Origin: Phyllostachys edulis
Lineage: Eukaryota; Streptophyta; Magnoliopsida; Poales; Poaceae
Assembly: GCA_036346405.1 (NCBI GenBank)
Contig: CM070566.1
Location: 13,759,533 to 13,823,532, forward strand
Length of the DNA stretch: 64,000 nt
Direction of reading: 5' to 3'
In this document: positions 43,748 through 54,611 of the stretch, one piece after another
How positions within the stretch are numbered: position 1 is the stretch's first letter
Layout: each line of letters starts with the position of its first letter
Program-made: the position numbers and the translations under genes
Notes under the pieces: model-generated
Seen by the model: only the letters and a program-made list of their open reading frames with translations
Database searches by the model: none
Told to the model about the DNA's origin: nothing

Positions 43748-45600
43748 CTGTGTTGATGAGTTTATTTTACTGTGTAATATTGTTTAACGTTACTTAACTT
43801 AATTAAATTGTTAGGGTTGTCACATAGGAATACATCCTTAGCCCTAGCTAGTCATACATTTTTGCCTTGCACATTCACTTGAAGCTTGATGACGCACATC
43901 TTCACTTCAAGACTGGGTCATTAACTTGAAAATCATTAACACATAATGATTTTCTTTACTTCAAGTTCTTGACTTAAATATGCATCAACCCATGATGCAC
44001 TCTTTCACTTGACCTCCATCAACACATGATGGGTCTTCTTTTGACCTGATGATCAACTCATGATCATCTCCTCTTCTTGAACATCATCAACACATGATGA
44101 TTCCCTTTTCTTCGAGATCTTGATATGCATCAACACATGATGCATCCTTTACTCCAAGCTCTGGACTTCAATATCATCAACACATGATGATCTTCTTCAC
44201 TTCGGGATCTTGATATGCTTCAACACATGATGATCTTCTTCACTTCGGGATCTTGATATGCATCGACACATGATGATTTCCTTCATCCCGAGTCTTGACT
44301 TGATGATGATCAACTCATGATGTTATCCAAAGTCTCTATCATCATGGAACATAACCTATTCATCCAACTCATGAAAAATGTTAGTTATATATGACGATTG
44401 TTATTAATTACCAAAATACTCCATTAACTCATAATGACGGGTCTAGATTCTTCAGTAGTGCAGACGATGGTAATTGGCGTCCATGTCTGTCGGGGCTTAC
44501 ACCGGACGATGGTAATAGATGTCCATGTGGCTAGGTTATCTCCCACAATGGTGAGCTCCGGGTCGCTGGTAAATGATGTCCAGACTTGGGGTTAAGCTCA
44601 TCGGGCGGGCTAATGTTAGGATAAAGTATTGTAAAAGCCTTGTGATAATTACTTAGTCGCATGCCTAAGGAAGCGTGTCATGGCCGACATTATAAGTTGA
44701 TTATCTCGTGTGGGTCAAGCTGTACAACCTCTACATAGTGTAAAACTATTCGAATAGCCATGCCCACGGTCAAGTGGGGGCAAGGTGCGTTTTCACATGG
44801 TAGATTTTGGTTTTGATTTCAAAAGAGTGAATTTTGGGAACCGAGAGCAGTTACGACTCTCGAGTAGTTTACTGGTAGCTAGAGCCAGTTGGGCAGCTAG
44901 AGCCATATCCTTTGAACCTTGGCGGCTAGAACCTTTATGCTAGTGGTTGGTAGCTAGAACCTCCACTAGTGATACAATTAATTAATTTATTGAAACTACT
45001 TTTTGGTCAAGTGTGCTTTATGAAAATTGTTTAAACTTAAAATATTGCTTTGTGCAAAAGAACCATATAAGTCTCATTTGTTAAAGCTATGCATATGCAT
45101 TTTTCCTAAGACTCGCGGAGTACTTTATGTACTCACATGCTACACTCAAATAAATCTCAAAACCCTTCAATGATGCCGTGGACGACTACGACTACTTCGC
45201 CCGTGGGTTTGGTGAAGGACATCCGGAGTACTAGGCCGCACCCCCCATTTGAATGCCGGTGTGCAATTTGATGGGCCACCACTCGGAGTTTACTCTTTTG
45301 CTATTTTCGTTGCTACAAGACTGAAGGTCTTTTGACCTCTTTTTGTAATAAGTGGCCATAAGACTGGTACTCAGTTGTTTATTAATGTTATTTCATGATT
45401 CGAACTTGTTATCAACGATGTTTCCACTGTGTGCACTAGCTACTGATCATGAGACTGGTGCAGAAATACACAGAGGGTTCGGATGCAGAAATCCAGTCCC
45501 GACAGACTGGAAGGTAGGTTTTCCTATTTGCTTTGCCTCCGCCTAGATCTAGTACTCCCACAATCCATTCAATTCCTTGGATCTATCATCGCATTTGGAT
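43748..45600. other. Non-coding LTR-element remnant
   Basis: No ORF of note. 44870-44980 repeats a GGTAGCTAGAACC or GGCAGCTAGAGCC motif four to five times, and 44460-44580 repeats a GACGATGGTAAT or GGTCCATGT-type motif. A CA/TG-rich segment near 45180-45330 resembles sequence near the end of large grass gypsy LTRs; this is inferred without a second copy in the window. Confidence 0.4.
43920..44335. repeat. Degenerate tandem array, about 50-bp units around CACATGATGA
   Basis: ATCAACACATGATGA (or CAACTCATGATGA) alternates with CTTCTTCACTTCGGGATCTT and TGATATGCATCAACACATGA at least eight times. The last units (44170-44275) are nearly identical to each other. Confidence 0.75.
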
Positions 45601-46690
45601 TTTAGCACAGGACCCACCAATCATAGCCTCCTGTTTTCAGCATCCAAAAACATGAAATTGAGCTTTCAAATTCAGATATACTACGTCAGATTTTAGGTAC
45701 TGAATAATTACATTAGACACATGAACATCCGGAAGCTTTCTAGTTTCTTCTGATGTTGAGCACAACATCGAAGTTCTAGGGAGCATTGGCACAGATACAT
45801 GTAGACACATCTCAGTTTCGTGGCCTTGTCTTCACTTTCATCGAAGTTCCAGAGTGCATTGGCACCACATTGTGCCTTAACATGAAGATTGGGGATAACA
45901 AAAGCATGTTGCAGAAGGTTTCATGTTCCAGAGTGCATTGACACATCTCAATTTTGTAGTAGTTGAATGTTGCATGTTGAATTAAATCACAAATCATTTT
46001 CATGTTCTTGAATGTTCTTATATCATCTTGGTAGTCAGCCATAATTGTTTTCTTTGATTGCCCTGAGTAAATGTTGCTTTCAGTTCTATATATACAACTA
46101 GAGAGAACATTTCAGTTCTATATATTGCTAAGTTTAATCTGTAATGCCTAGTTACTACTTGTGCTGAAAAATATTTGCTTGCAACAGATCAGTGTCCTAA
46201 GTAGATCACAGTTTGAGATCTCCTTCCTACCAGTGTTGAATCGTACCCCTCCTCTTCTTTGTTTGGTTTTGTTTTTTGAGTTTTTGGCATGAATTAGTAT
46301 TGAGATCTGATTCCATTGCAACCCGATCTGATGTTATGGTATGATTTGTTCGTCTTGCCATGGAAGAATATTTGTATAGTACATGCTATTTTGATGTGGC
46401 TGTTTTGATGTTTCTAGTCCATGCTTGTAGATAGTGTCATGGCAGAACATTTGTATTGCATCCATTTCTGAGTCTGTTTCAAATGGTTCCACAGTATGCT
46501 ATTATGTTCTATTATATTCCCCAGGAGCGTTGTGACTGCATCCATTTCTGCATCAATAGTATGCTATTATGTTCTTCAGTAGCTGGAGACAATTTAGCCA
46601 AACTATATTTATCTAAGATGTTGTCTGGAGCTACTTGGGGTTCAAGGAGTAAACCAAAAAAATATGAGAACTAAATGAAAAAACAAGACA
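45601..46690. other. Intergenic DNA
   Basis: AT-rich DNA. GTTCCAGAGTGCATTG recurs near 45850 and 45924. Nothing else was recognised. Confidence 0.4.
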
Positions 46691-46697
46691 TAGTCAG

Positions 46698-46876
46698 AGT
46701 GATGATTTTTCTACTGGGAAGTGTGTTGTTGCACTAGAATCAATTAAAGACCTAACGGATATGGAGAAGGCAAAGGTACTACGACTCTTCAAATGTGAGC
46801 TGAATAGAGAAATTTTTATCAACACCAAAAATTCAAGTGTTCGATTGCTTTTGATTAAGCGCGAAATTGCTCTATA
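46698..46876 (+). pseudogene. Possible Myb/SANT-like (L10-interacting type) gene fragment
   Basis: The plus strand reads SDDFSTGKCVVALESIKDLT, then DMEKAKVLRLFKCELNREIF, then INTKNSSVRLLLIKREIAL before a stop and a GTAAGT. The pattern of a short linker, a helix and NREIF...RLLLIKREI resembles the C-terminal part of plant Myb/SANT-like proteins related to PIF/Harbinger accessory factors. No start codon, DNA-binding helices or transposon ends accompany it, so it is at best an isolated last exon. A chance ORF cannot be excluded. Confidence 0.3.
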
Positions 46877-47706
46877 AGTAAGTTGTCTTTTACTTTCCAT
46901 TTTTCATTCTGCAGTGCTCTATATATTCAGCTTCTTGTGGTAGCTTCTTGTGTATGAATATCATTTTCTACATAGATGGGCATGTAGCTAGGCTTAATTT
47001 GCATACAGGGTGAGGCTAAACTGTACTTGTGTGCATGTATTCTGTTTCTCAATCCAAATTTCCAACTGAATTTGGTTAACACTGTTCTTTGACTTGAATA
47101 AATAGAAAAAGCTAGTCTCTTTCTACCAATCAAGCTAGTAAAGGCTTAAATGGACACAACCACAAGATTAGTGTCGGAAAGGGATAAGTAAGTGGGAAGA
47201 AAGCTATCAAATAGTGCTAGTAATTATTGTCTTCAATTAATTACTTGAAAAGAGAAATATCCTATTGTTGAGGGAGAGCCTTCAAGGTTCTACTTAGATG
47301 GTACCAACACTGTCATTGATAGCAGTAGAGGATAATGAAGTTTTAGCAGATTGGGTTTAATGAAAGTTACTTCTTTGACAGTAGAGGATAATGAATAAGC
47401 TTTACCACTTATTCATTCACTTGCAATTCTGTCATGGACTGCCATGGAGGCTCTCCAAGGTTCTTGTTCCGTGCCATTGATTTGTTACAATGATATTTTC
47501 ACTTGATATTCCTTCATATATCCTCTAGTGGAGGCATTATTTAATCTGGATTAGAATGATCATAATATGCATTCTTTCTTAAATAAAGCGTGAATAGGAG
47601 CTTGCAAGGATGGGATATACATGCATGTTATATTCAATATATAAAACTGAATGTTGTCTTCATAGTTCTTATGCTTGCCATTCATGTATTGTGTTCTTTT
47701 CTAGTA
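46877..47706. other. Intergenic DNA
   Basis: AT-rich. GTAGAGGATAATGAA recurs at about 47323, 47382 and 47732. No gene was seen. Confidence 0.4.
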
Positions 47707-47840
47707 GTATTGGACAATGTACAGTAGCTCTAGAGGATAATGAATAAGCTATTAAGACTTCCATGCACCAACCATCTTCCTTCAAAAGCTTTAGCTATTA
47801 AGACAAACCAGAAGTTCACTCGTATTTCGTAAATATTTCT

Positions 47841-48080
47841 AGTGGCAAACTTCTGCAGAACACACCGAAGGGATAAGTATAGCAAGTTTCAACTGGTAAG
47901 GATAAGAATTTCTTGGTTGCACAGACAGAACTTCCACATGGTTGTTTTGCAGAATACCGTTTTGATGAGAGGAAGGCTGACGCCCCGGTTCTTAAGATCC
48001 AATTTGCAAGGTTCCCTTTCCGACCGCCTGCTGCCCATGATGATAGGAGACACCTTAGCGTGCACTGTAAAATCAAACAC
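47841..48080 (+). other. Unrecognised spliced frame downstream of the NLR (copy 1)
   Basis: A plus-strand frame reads VANFCRTHRRDKYSKFQL, a GTAAGG to GCACAG intron of 33 nt, then TELPHGCFAEYRFDERKADA and PVLKIQFARFPFRPPAAHDD without a stop. A longer intron ending at TTTTGCAG would give another frame. No family is recognised. The duplicated copy at 51656 keeps the frame with few changes, although its short acceptor reads GCACAA. It could also be conserved untranslated sequence. Confidence 0.25.
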
Positions 48081-48879
48081 GGTAAAATCGCGATCAAGAG
48101 CCAGATGCAGTTCAAGTTCATTATGATGATGATGCTATGTACTTCTGCACTTACATTTGTTAGCTTCTGTAATTCCTAAAACTTCGACTGATATTTGTGC
48201 ATCATCAATGCTTCTAGGCCAATGTTACTGTTGATCCTTAGCATGTAATTCTGCTTACTTAGTTACTTGTTAGGACTATGAATGTGTGGATATTTGGATC
48301 TGATATGAATGGTGCAAATTTAGTATATATTTTTTCTTGAATGTTACATATTTTGATGAATTTGAATTATTTTTATTTGTGTTTATGAGTTTTTAGAATT
48401 ATTTGTGATGTTTTCGAACTCTCTGTTTCCCCTGGTTTTTCCAGATTTTTTTCTGATTATTTTTTAATGCCTGAGATTTTTATCCTTATGTCTTCCAAAT
48501 GATGACAGGGAATATTTTCTAGGAGGGAACATTTCCCCATAGGCTTGAGGGAGATTCCACATGCCCTTCAAAATCTCCCTTGGAATTTTGCCCCCTAGCA
48601 TCCAAATAAGCCCTAAAGAGAAGTAGAAATCCCAATCCTGCTAGGATTCATCTAGAATTCGTGTAGCACGTATCTCCAAGTCCTAAAGTAATAAGACACG
48701 AGTCACCTTATCTCAACAAGTACAAGTCATAGATACGTACCACCGCATAAAATCTCTTTTACTCCTGATGATCCCTCTTCAACCCCCCATAATTTTACAG
48801 CCTGGTGTGCAGTAATAATGTCTAGCTTACTACTACTACTCCCAAATATACTGCAAAATAGATGAAGTCCATACTTTCG
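48081..48879. other. 3' flank of the orphan LRR copy
   Basis: AT-rich sequence shared with 51900-52694 and likely the 3' untranslated or downstream region of the minus-strand LRR exon. It includes a ring of short T-rich direct repeats (GAATTATTTTTATTTGT, TTTAGAATTATTTGTGATG). Confidence 0.5.
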
Positions 48880-50565
48880 TTAGTTAGAATTGTAGTTCAC
48901 ATTCCATTCAAAGAAAAAATCTAGTTCCCATGAATCAGAGCTATCACATACAAGGGCACATACCTTTGTTTGGATGTGAACGAGCGTCTTCTTGTTCTCC
49001 TTTGTTTCACACCACCGCTTTAATTCAGGGCAGCCACTAATTCGTAGTTCTTCGAGGTTGGTGAGTTGCCGTATGCTCTCCGGCAAAGACTTGATGCCCT
49101 CGCAACCGACGATTCCAAGTTTCTTGAGGGAGGTGAGTTGCCGTATGCTCTCCGGCAAAGACTTTATGCCTTCGCATCTGACGATTTGAAGTTCCTTGAG
49201 GGAGGTGAGTTCTCCTAACCAATGTGGTTGTGACGTCATTCTTTTGCAATCGAACAGACGTAGTTGTTGTAGCGAAGTGAGCTGCCTGATGATCTTTTGC
49301 GATTTCTTTAGCTCCGAGTAGTCTCGTATCTCCAGCTGCTGAAGAGATGTGAGCTCACCCAACCATTTCGGCAGTTCTGCCTCGCCATTGCCTCGTAATG
49401 TCAGTGATTCGAGGGAGGAGAGGTCTCGGATGATCTCTGGAGAGCTGGTCAGATCACTGCAACGGGAGATAGTTAATCCATGGACGGCAGGGAGGCGGTG
49501 AAGCAACCTCCACTGATGCAGAGGCACCTCGCAGGATTCGACCTCCAGTTGTTTTACTAGAGCAGAGGAAGAGGAAGCACCGGTGTGTGACACATCCTCT
49601 GCCCATGACGATATTACTTCATCACTATCCCATATCTTCCAACTCACAGTTGCTCTAGGAGGACAAGGTTTCAACCTCAACTTGGGGCACAAACTTATTT
49701 GCAGGCCCTCGAGGTTGGGGAACATGAATTCGCTCACAACATCCTCGCCATAGGAGTATGTCGTGTTCCACTCTTTCAAGCTTTTCATACTTGCTAGCAC
49801 AAAACTCTTCAGTCGAGGAAATGCTCTCGCGCCGCCGCAGAAGCGCTCTTCAATTTTCGTAACGCTGTCCATAGACCAGAGAGCCAGCCTTCGTAGGTTT
49901 GGTAATTGGCCGAGCGGTGGTAGGCTGCAGCACCTGGGCAAATCATGCATATCAATTGATTCAATATTAGGGAGATAATGAGTAATACCCATTAGCCAGG
50001 CCGGAAAGCTGACACTATTATAACCTCGTATCACAAACTGCTCTAAGGTGCTTGGTGGCACTAGCTCTCCCAACACTTCCATGTCCTCCACAAACCTCTC
50101 AGCGTCGCTAGTCCACTTGAATTCCAGTTCTTTAATTCTTTGCTTTTCCATCAGTTTTATACTCTGTGCCTCTTGCGCGGACTTCACATTTTCAAGTCTA
50201 CTTATCTCCAGGTCATCAGGATTTGCATGCTGAAGCAGGTTAAGATTGCTTCTAGATTGACCGTCACCAGCATGCACCACAAAGTGTGGCAGCAAGGCAA
50301 AAGGGTTGGATCTGGAAAGCATGGACTCATTCAGTTCAAAGCAGCCCGTCGCAATTAGAGCCTTCAGACTATCCATTTTAGCCAGACTTTCTGGAAGCCT
50401 CGCAAGTCGTTGGCACCACGAGAGGTCGAGTGTACGTAGCTTCTTGAGCTTGCCAACACTTTCAGGTATACTAAAAAGATGCTCACTATTAGACAAGTCT
50501 AGATGCTCTAGATTGGAAAGGGTACTGATACGGTCTGTCATATTCTTCTGTTGATGAGTTGCCAA
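48880..50565 (-). pseudogene. Orphan LRR block (duplicated NLR 3' exon)
   Basis: A 561-codon minus-strand frame of leucine-rich repeats (RISTLSNLEHLDLSNSEHLF, LRTLDLSWCQRLARLPESLA, LPNLRRLALWSM, LTSLQQLRLFDCKRMTSQPH, then two nearly identical GIKSLPESIRQLTSLKKL-type units) ends with the same C-terminus as the main NLR (DFFFEWNVNYNSN). It lacks CC and NB-ARC parts and has no promoter copied with it. Near its start an 8-bp deletion relative to the main copy (the complement of CAATGAAA) breaks the frame linking it to upstream LRRs. It has extra repeat units (a DYSELKKSQKIIRQ unit and a second GIKSLPES unit) that the main copy lacks. Expression as a secreted or cytosolic LRR protein is not supported. 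Confidence 0.85.
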
Positions 50566-50628
50566 AAATAAAATTCATGCACTCCGATAGATATAAGTAC
50601 TAGAGTTTGGTTAGACCGACGATGACTA

Positions 50629-51515
50629 CCGATAAAAATTTTAAAATGTGTCATACAATTTTTCTAGTTTAAAAGATAATTCCCGCATTAATAATATAAT
50701 TACCGCGCACAAATGGAGAGCTAAATAAAGCTGAGATTATTCTGATTCCAGCATTGCGCTCTGACTACCTGCTACACAACTCAAAATATGTACTACACAA
50801 TTTGACTACATTTTTCTAATCTATTTAATTCTATGTCGCTATTTTTGTTTGCTAACTGACAAGGTTTTGACATAATGTACAAAGTTTCAAAAAATGTACC
50901 TGCAAGATGATCGATTGGATTCGATGCTCCGACAATCTCTCCTCCGCGATGAATTGATAGAACTCCACTACATTTCTTCTCTCCCTCTCCTTCTCTCTCT
51001 TGTTTTTTTCTGGAATTAAAATGAATTACGGACTGATTTTTAAGGGGTTTTATAACTGGATACCTGTTGCCAGTTCAACAGGGTCCTGTCGCCAGTTCAA
51101 TTGACGATAGGTTCCAGTTCGTCAGTTGAACTGGCGACAAAGACACATTTTTGTACTTTTTTGGGGCGGTTATTTATTTTTGTAATTATCTTTTTAAAAA
51201 TATTATTTAAAAAAAATTCGTAGAAGCTTTGCACGCGGCGCACTGTGCAATAAAGAAAGGAGCACGGCAACCGACGAGGGCAGCAGACCTGGGAACCCGC
51301 GGGCAAACACACGAGCACGACGAATGCAATCCGACAGCCGGCGAGGAGAACGCTGCATCCAATGACGCTAGGCTGCGGAAGCGAACGCGAAGACGGAATC
51401 GACAGACAAATCGGACGGCGGACAAGCTACCCAAACATGATCCGACGGCACAAAAAAACAACGACAAAGTGTCCCGTCTCTCCTTCACCCCTTTCTGCCT
51501 CTCTTTATACCGAAG
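50629..51515. other. Spacer between the tandem copies
   Basis: Unrelated to the duplicated units. It holds a 20-bp inverted repeat at 51088-51138 and a GC-rich stretch (51225-51480) opening frames with no domain. No LRR sequence. Confidence 0.5.
51088..51138. repeat. Short hairpin, 20-bp arms and 11-nt loop
   Basis: Arms 51088-51107 (GTCGCCAGTTCAATTGACGA) and 51119-51138 pair at 19 of 20 positions. A third partial GCCAGTTCAACA copy precedes it at 51069. It lies 0.5-0.6 kb from the duplication boundaries. Confidence 0.7.
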
Positions 51516-51655
51516 GATTGGACAATGTACAGTAGCTCTAGAGTCTAACTCTTGCATCATGTTGAGTTTCAGACTTGCATGCACCAACATCTTCCTTCAA
51601 AAGCTTTAGCTATTAAGACAAGCCAGAAGTTCACTCGTATTTCGTAAATATTTCT

Positions 51656-51895
51656 AGTGGCAAACTTCTGCAGTACACACGGAAGGGCTAAGTATAGCAA
51701 GTTTCAACTGGTAAGAATAAGAATTTCTTGGTTGCACAAACTGAACTTCCTCATGGTTGTGTTGCAGAATACCGTTTTGATGAGAGGAAGCCTGACGCCC
51801 CGGTTCTTAAGATCCAATTTGCAAGGTTCCCTTTCCGACCGCCTGCTGCCCATGATGATAGGAGACACCTTAGCGTGCACTGTAAAATCAAACAC
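51656..51895 (+). other. Unrecognised spliced frame downstream of the NLR (copy 2)
   Basis: Counterpart of 47841-48080, reading VANFCSTHGRAKYSKFQL, then TELPHGCVAEYRFDERKPDA and PVLKIQFARF. The donor GTAAGA is kept and the near acceptor is GCACAA; a farther GTGTTGCAG acceptor remains. No family is recognised. Confidence 0.25.
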
Positions 51896-52694
51896 GGTAA
51901 AATGATGACGCTATGTACTTCTGCACTTACATTTGTTAGCTTCTGTAATTCCTAAAACTTCGACTGATATTTAAGCGTCATCAATGCTTCTAGGCCAATG
52001 TTACTGCTGATCCTTAGCATGTAATTCTACTTACTTAGTAACTTGTTAGGACTATGAATGTGTGGATGTTTGGATCTGATATGAATGGTGCAAATTTAGT
52101 ATATATTTTTTTTCTTGAATTTTTCATATTTTGACGAATTTGAATTATTTTTATTTGTATTTATGAGTTTTTAGAATTATTTGTGATGTTTTCGAACTCT
52201 CTGTTTCCCCCTGGTTTTTTCTAGATTTTTTTCTGATTATTCTTTAATGCCCAGGATTTTCATCCCTATATCTTCCAAATGGTAGCAAGGAATATTTTCC
52301 GAGAAGAAACATTTCCCCAAAGGCTTGAGAGGGATTCCACGTACCCTTCAAAATCCCCCTTGAGATTTTCTCTCCTAGGATTTTGCCCCATAGCATCCAA
52401 ACAAGCCATAAAGAGAAGTAGAAATCCCAATCCTATCGGAATTCATTTAGAATTCATGTAGCACATATCACCAAGTCCTAAAGTAATAAGACACGAGTCA
52501 CCTTATCTCAACAAGTACAAGTCAGAGATACGTACCACCGCATAAAATCTCTTTTACTCCTGATGATCCCTCTTCAACCCATGAAACTCAACCGGCCACA
52601 AGGCCCTTGATTTTACAGCCTGGTGTGCAGTAATAATGTCTAGCTTACTACTACTCCCAAATATACTGCAAAATAGATAAAGTCAATACTTTCG
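51896..52694. other. NLR 3' flank
   Basis: AT-rich, probably the 3' untranslated and downstream region of the minus-strand NLR exon that ends at 52695. No other feature. Confidence 0.45.
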
Positions 52695-54219
52695 TTAGTT
52701 AGAATTGTAGTTCACATTCCATTCCAAAAAAAAAATTTCTAGTTCCCACGAATGAGAGCTATCACATACATGGGCACATACCTTTTTTTGGATGTGAACG
52801 AGCGTCTTCTTGTTCTTCTTTGTTTCACACCACCGCTTTAATTCAGGGCAGCCACTAATTCGTAGTTCTTTGAGGTTGGTGAGTTGCCGTACGCTCTCCG
52901 GCAAAGACTTTATGCCCTCGCATTCGTGGATTTCAAGTTTCTTGAGGGAGGTGAGTTCTCCTAACCAATGCGGTTGTGACGTCATTCTTTTGCAATCGGA
53001 CAGACGTAGTTGTTGTAGCGAAGTGAGCTCACCCAACCATTTCGGCAGTTCTGCCTCGCCATTGTCTCCTAATGTCAGTGATTCGAGGGAGGAGAGGTCT
53101 CGGATGATCTCTGGAGAGCTGGTCAGATCACTGCAACGGAAGATAGTTAATCCATGGCCGGCAGGGAGGTGGTGAAGCAACCTCCACTGATGCAGAGGCA
53201 CCTCGCAGGATTCGACCACCAGTTGTTTTACTAGAGCAGAGGAAGAGGAAGCACCGGTGTGTGACACATCCTCTGCCCATGATGATATTACTTCATCACT
53301 ATACCGTATCTTCCAACTCACAGTTGCTCTAGGAGGACAAGGTTTCAACCTCAACTTGGGGCACCAATCTATTTGCAGGCGCTCGAGGTTGGGGAACATG
53401 AATTCGCTCACACCATCCTCGCCATAGGAGTATGTCGTGTTCCACTCTTTCAAGCTTTTCATACTTGCTAGCCGAAACCGCTTCAGTCGAGGAAATGCAC
53501 TCGCGCCGCCGCAGAAGCGCTCGTCAATTTTCGTAACGCTGTCCATAGACCAGAGAACCAGCTCTCCTAGGTTTGGTAATTGGCCGAGCGGTGGTAGGCT
53601 GCAGCACCTGGGCAAATCCCCCATATCAATTGATTTAATATTAGGGAGATAATGAGTAATACCCATTAGCCAGGCCGGAAAGCTGACACTATTATAACCT
53701 CGTATCACAAACCACTCTAAGGTGCTTGGTGGCACTAGCTCTCCCAACACTTCCATGTCCTCCACAAACCTCTCAGCGCCTCTAGTCCACCAGAATATCA
53801 GTTCTTTAATTCTTTGTTTTTCCATCAGTTTTATACTCTCTGCCTCTTGTGCGGACTTCACATTTTCAAGTCTACTTATCTCCAGCTCATCAGGATTTGC
53901 ATGCTGAAGCAGGTTAAGATTACTTCTAGATTGGCCGTCACCAGCATGCACCACAAAGTGTGGCAGCAAGGCAAAAGGGTTGGATCTGGAAAGCATGGAC
54001 TCATTCAGTTTAAAGCAGCCCTTCGCAATTAGAGCCTTCAGACTATCCATTTCTGGAAGCCTCGCAAGTCGTCCGCACCACGAGAGGTCGAGTGTACGTA
54101 GCTTCTTGAGCTTGCCAACACTTTCAGGTATACTAACAAGATCATCACTATTAGACAAGTCTAAATGCTCTAGATTGGAAAGGGTACTGATACGGTCAAT
54201 GAAACTGTCATATTCTTCT
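52695..54219 (-). CDS. NLR exon 3, part B: remaining LRRs and C-terminus
   Basis: Continues in the original frame on the far side of the insertion with EEYDSFIDRISTLSNLEHLD, then LRTLDLSWCGRLARL, SRSNLNLLQHANPDELEISR, a long LRR series (YLPNIKSIDMGDLPRCCSLP, LPNLGELVLWSM, LTSLQQLRLSDCKRMTSQPH) and the end HIQKKVCAHVCDSSHSWELE followed by a stop at 52695. With the insertion present it lacks a natural start and is separated from the NB-ARC. Confidence 0.85.
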
Positions 54220-54611
54220 TGTCATGTGGGGCAAGACATTCTCCCGTAAAGCTAAAAAGGCAAGTCCATCAAGCCAGGAAAGTGGCTAAAATGGCGCCTG
54301 TAGAGGGAATAATGGCCGCATCATTAGCTGGTGCTATTTGTAGTAAGCTATTAAGGAATGATTGAGAGTGATTTGAGGGGAATTGGTTGGCCAGATGGCT
54401 ATGTAAGCCGCAGGGCACCCTGAGAATAAGGAAGGAATGAAGTTATCTTTTCCCTATCTCTACTCTCTCTAGCAAAATAGGGAGCCGAGGGGCAAAACCT
54501 CGCTCCACCTCTACCAGCGGCTACGCTCTGCGTAGTCAGGGTCCTCCACCCCCAGCACCTCCATTGCCCCACGGTGGGCGTCATAACACCTTGGTATCAG
54601 AGCGCAAGACA
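54220..54611 (+). mobile_element. LTR plus PBS element inserted in the NLR LRR exon, 392 bp
   Basis: Flanked by perfect CTTCT duplications (54215-54219 and 54612-54616); the uninterrupted site exists in copy 1 near 50546-50550. It starts TGTCATGTGGGGCAAGACA. A 369-bp LTR-like body ends GTCATAACA at 54588 (TGTCATG against the complement TGTTATG), followed by CCT and a perfect tRNA-iMet primer site TGGTATCAGAGC at 54592-54603, then only GCAAGACA before the duplication. This is one LTR with its PBS and almost no interior or second LTR. The TG...CA ends and 5-bp duplication show integrase-type insertion. Confidence 0.85.
54592..54603 (+). other. tRNA-iMet primer binding site in the inserted element
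   Basis: TGGTATCAGAGC, a full 12-nt match to the standard plant retroelement primer site, three bases after the LTR-like end. Confidence 0.8.

Larger units (their letters stand above)
47707..50628. repeat. Tandem duplication, copy 1 (NLR 3' half plus downstream flank)
   Basis: Colinear with 51516-54680 at an offset of about 3.81 kb. Homology starts at ATTGGACAATGTACAGTAGC and ends within GGTTAGACCGACGATGACT. The copy includes the downstream flank, the last part of the LRR exon and the empty site of the 54220-54611 insertion. It ends inside exon 3, so no NB-ARC part was copied. Confidence 0.9.

Noticed and set aside
43920..44335. CRISPR-like regularly spaced repeats
   Set aside because: Units are degenerate, spacers are also repeated, and the genome is a plant's; this is a tandem array.
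36830..46600. Shared GGAGACAATTTAGCCAAA at about 36831 and 46585
   Set aside because: An 18-nt match without colinear flanks; probably remnants of a common dispersed repeat, not enough to define an element.
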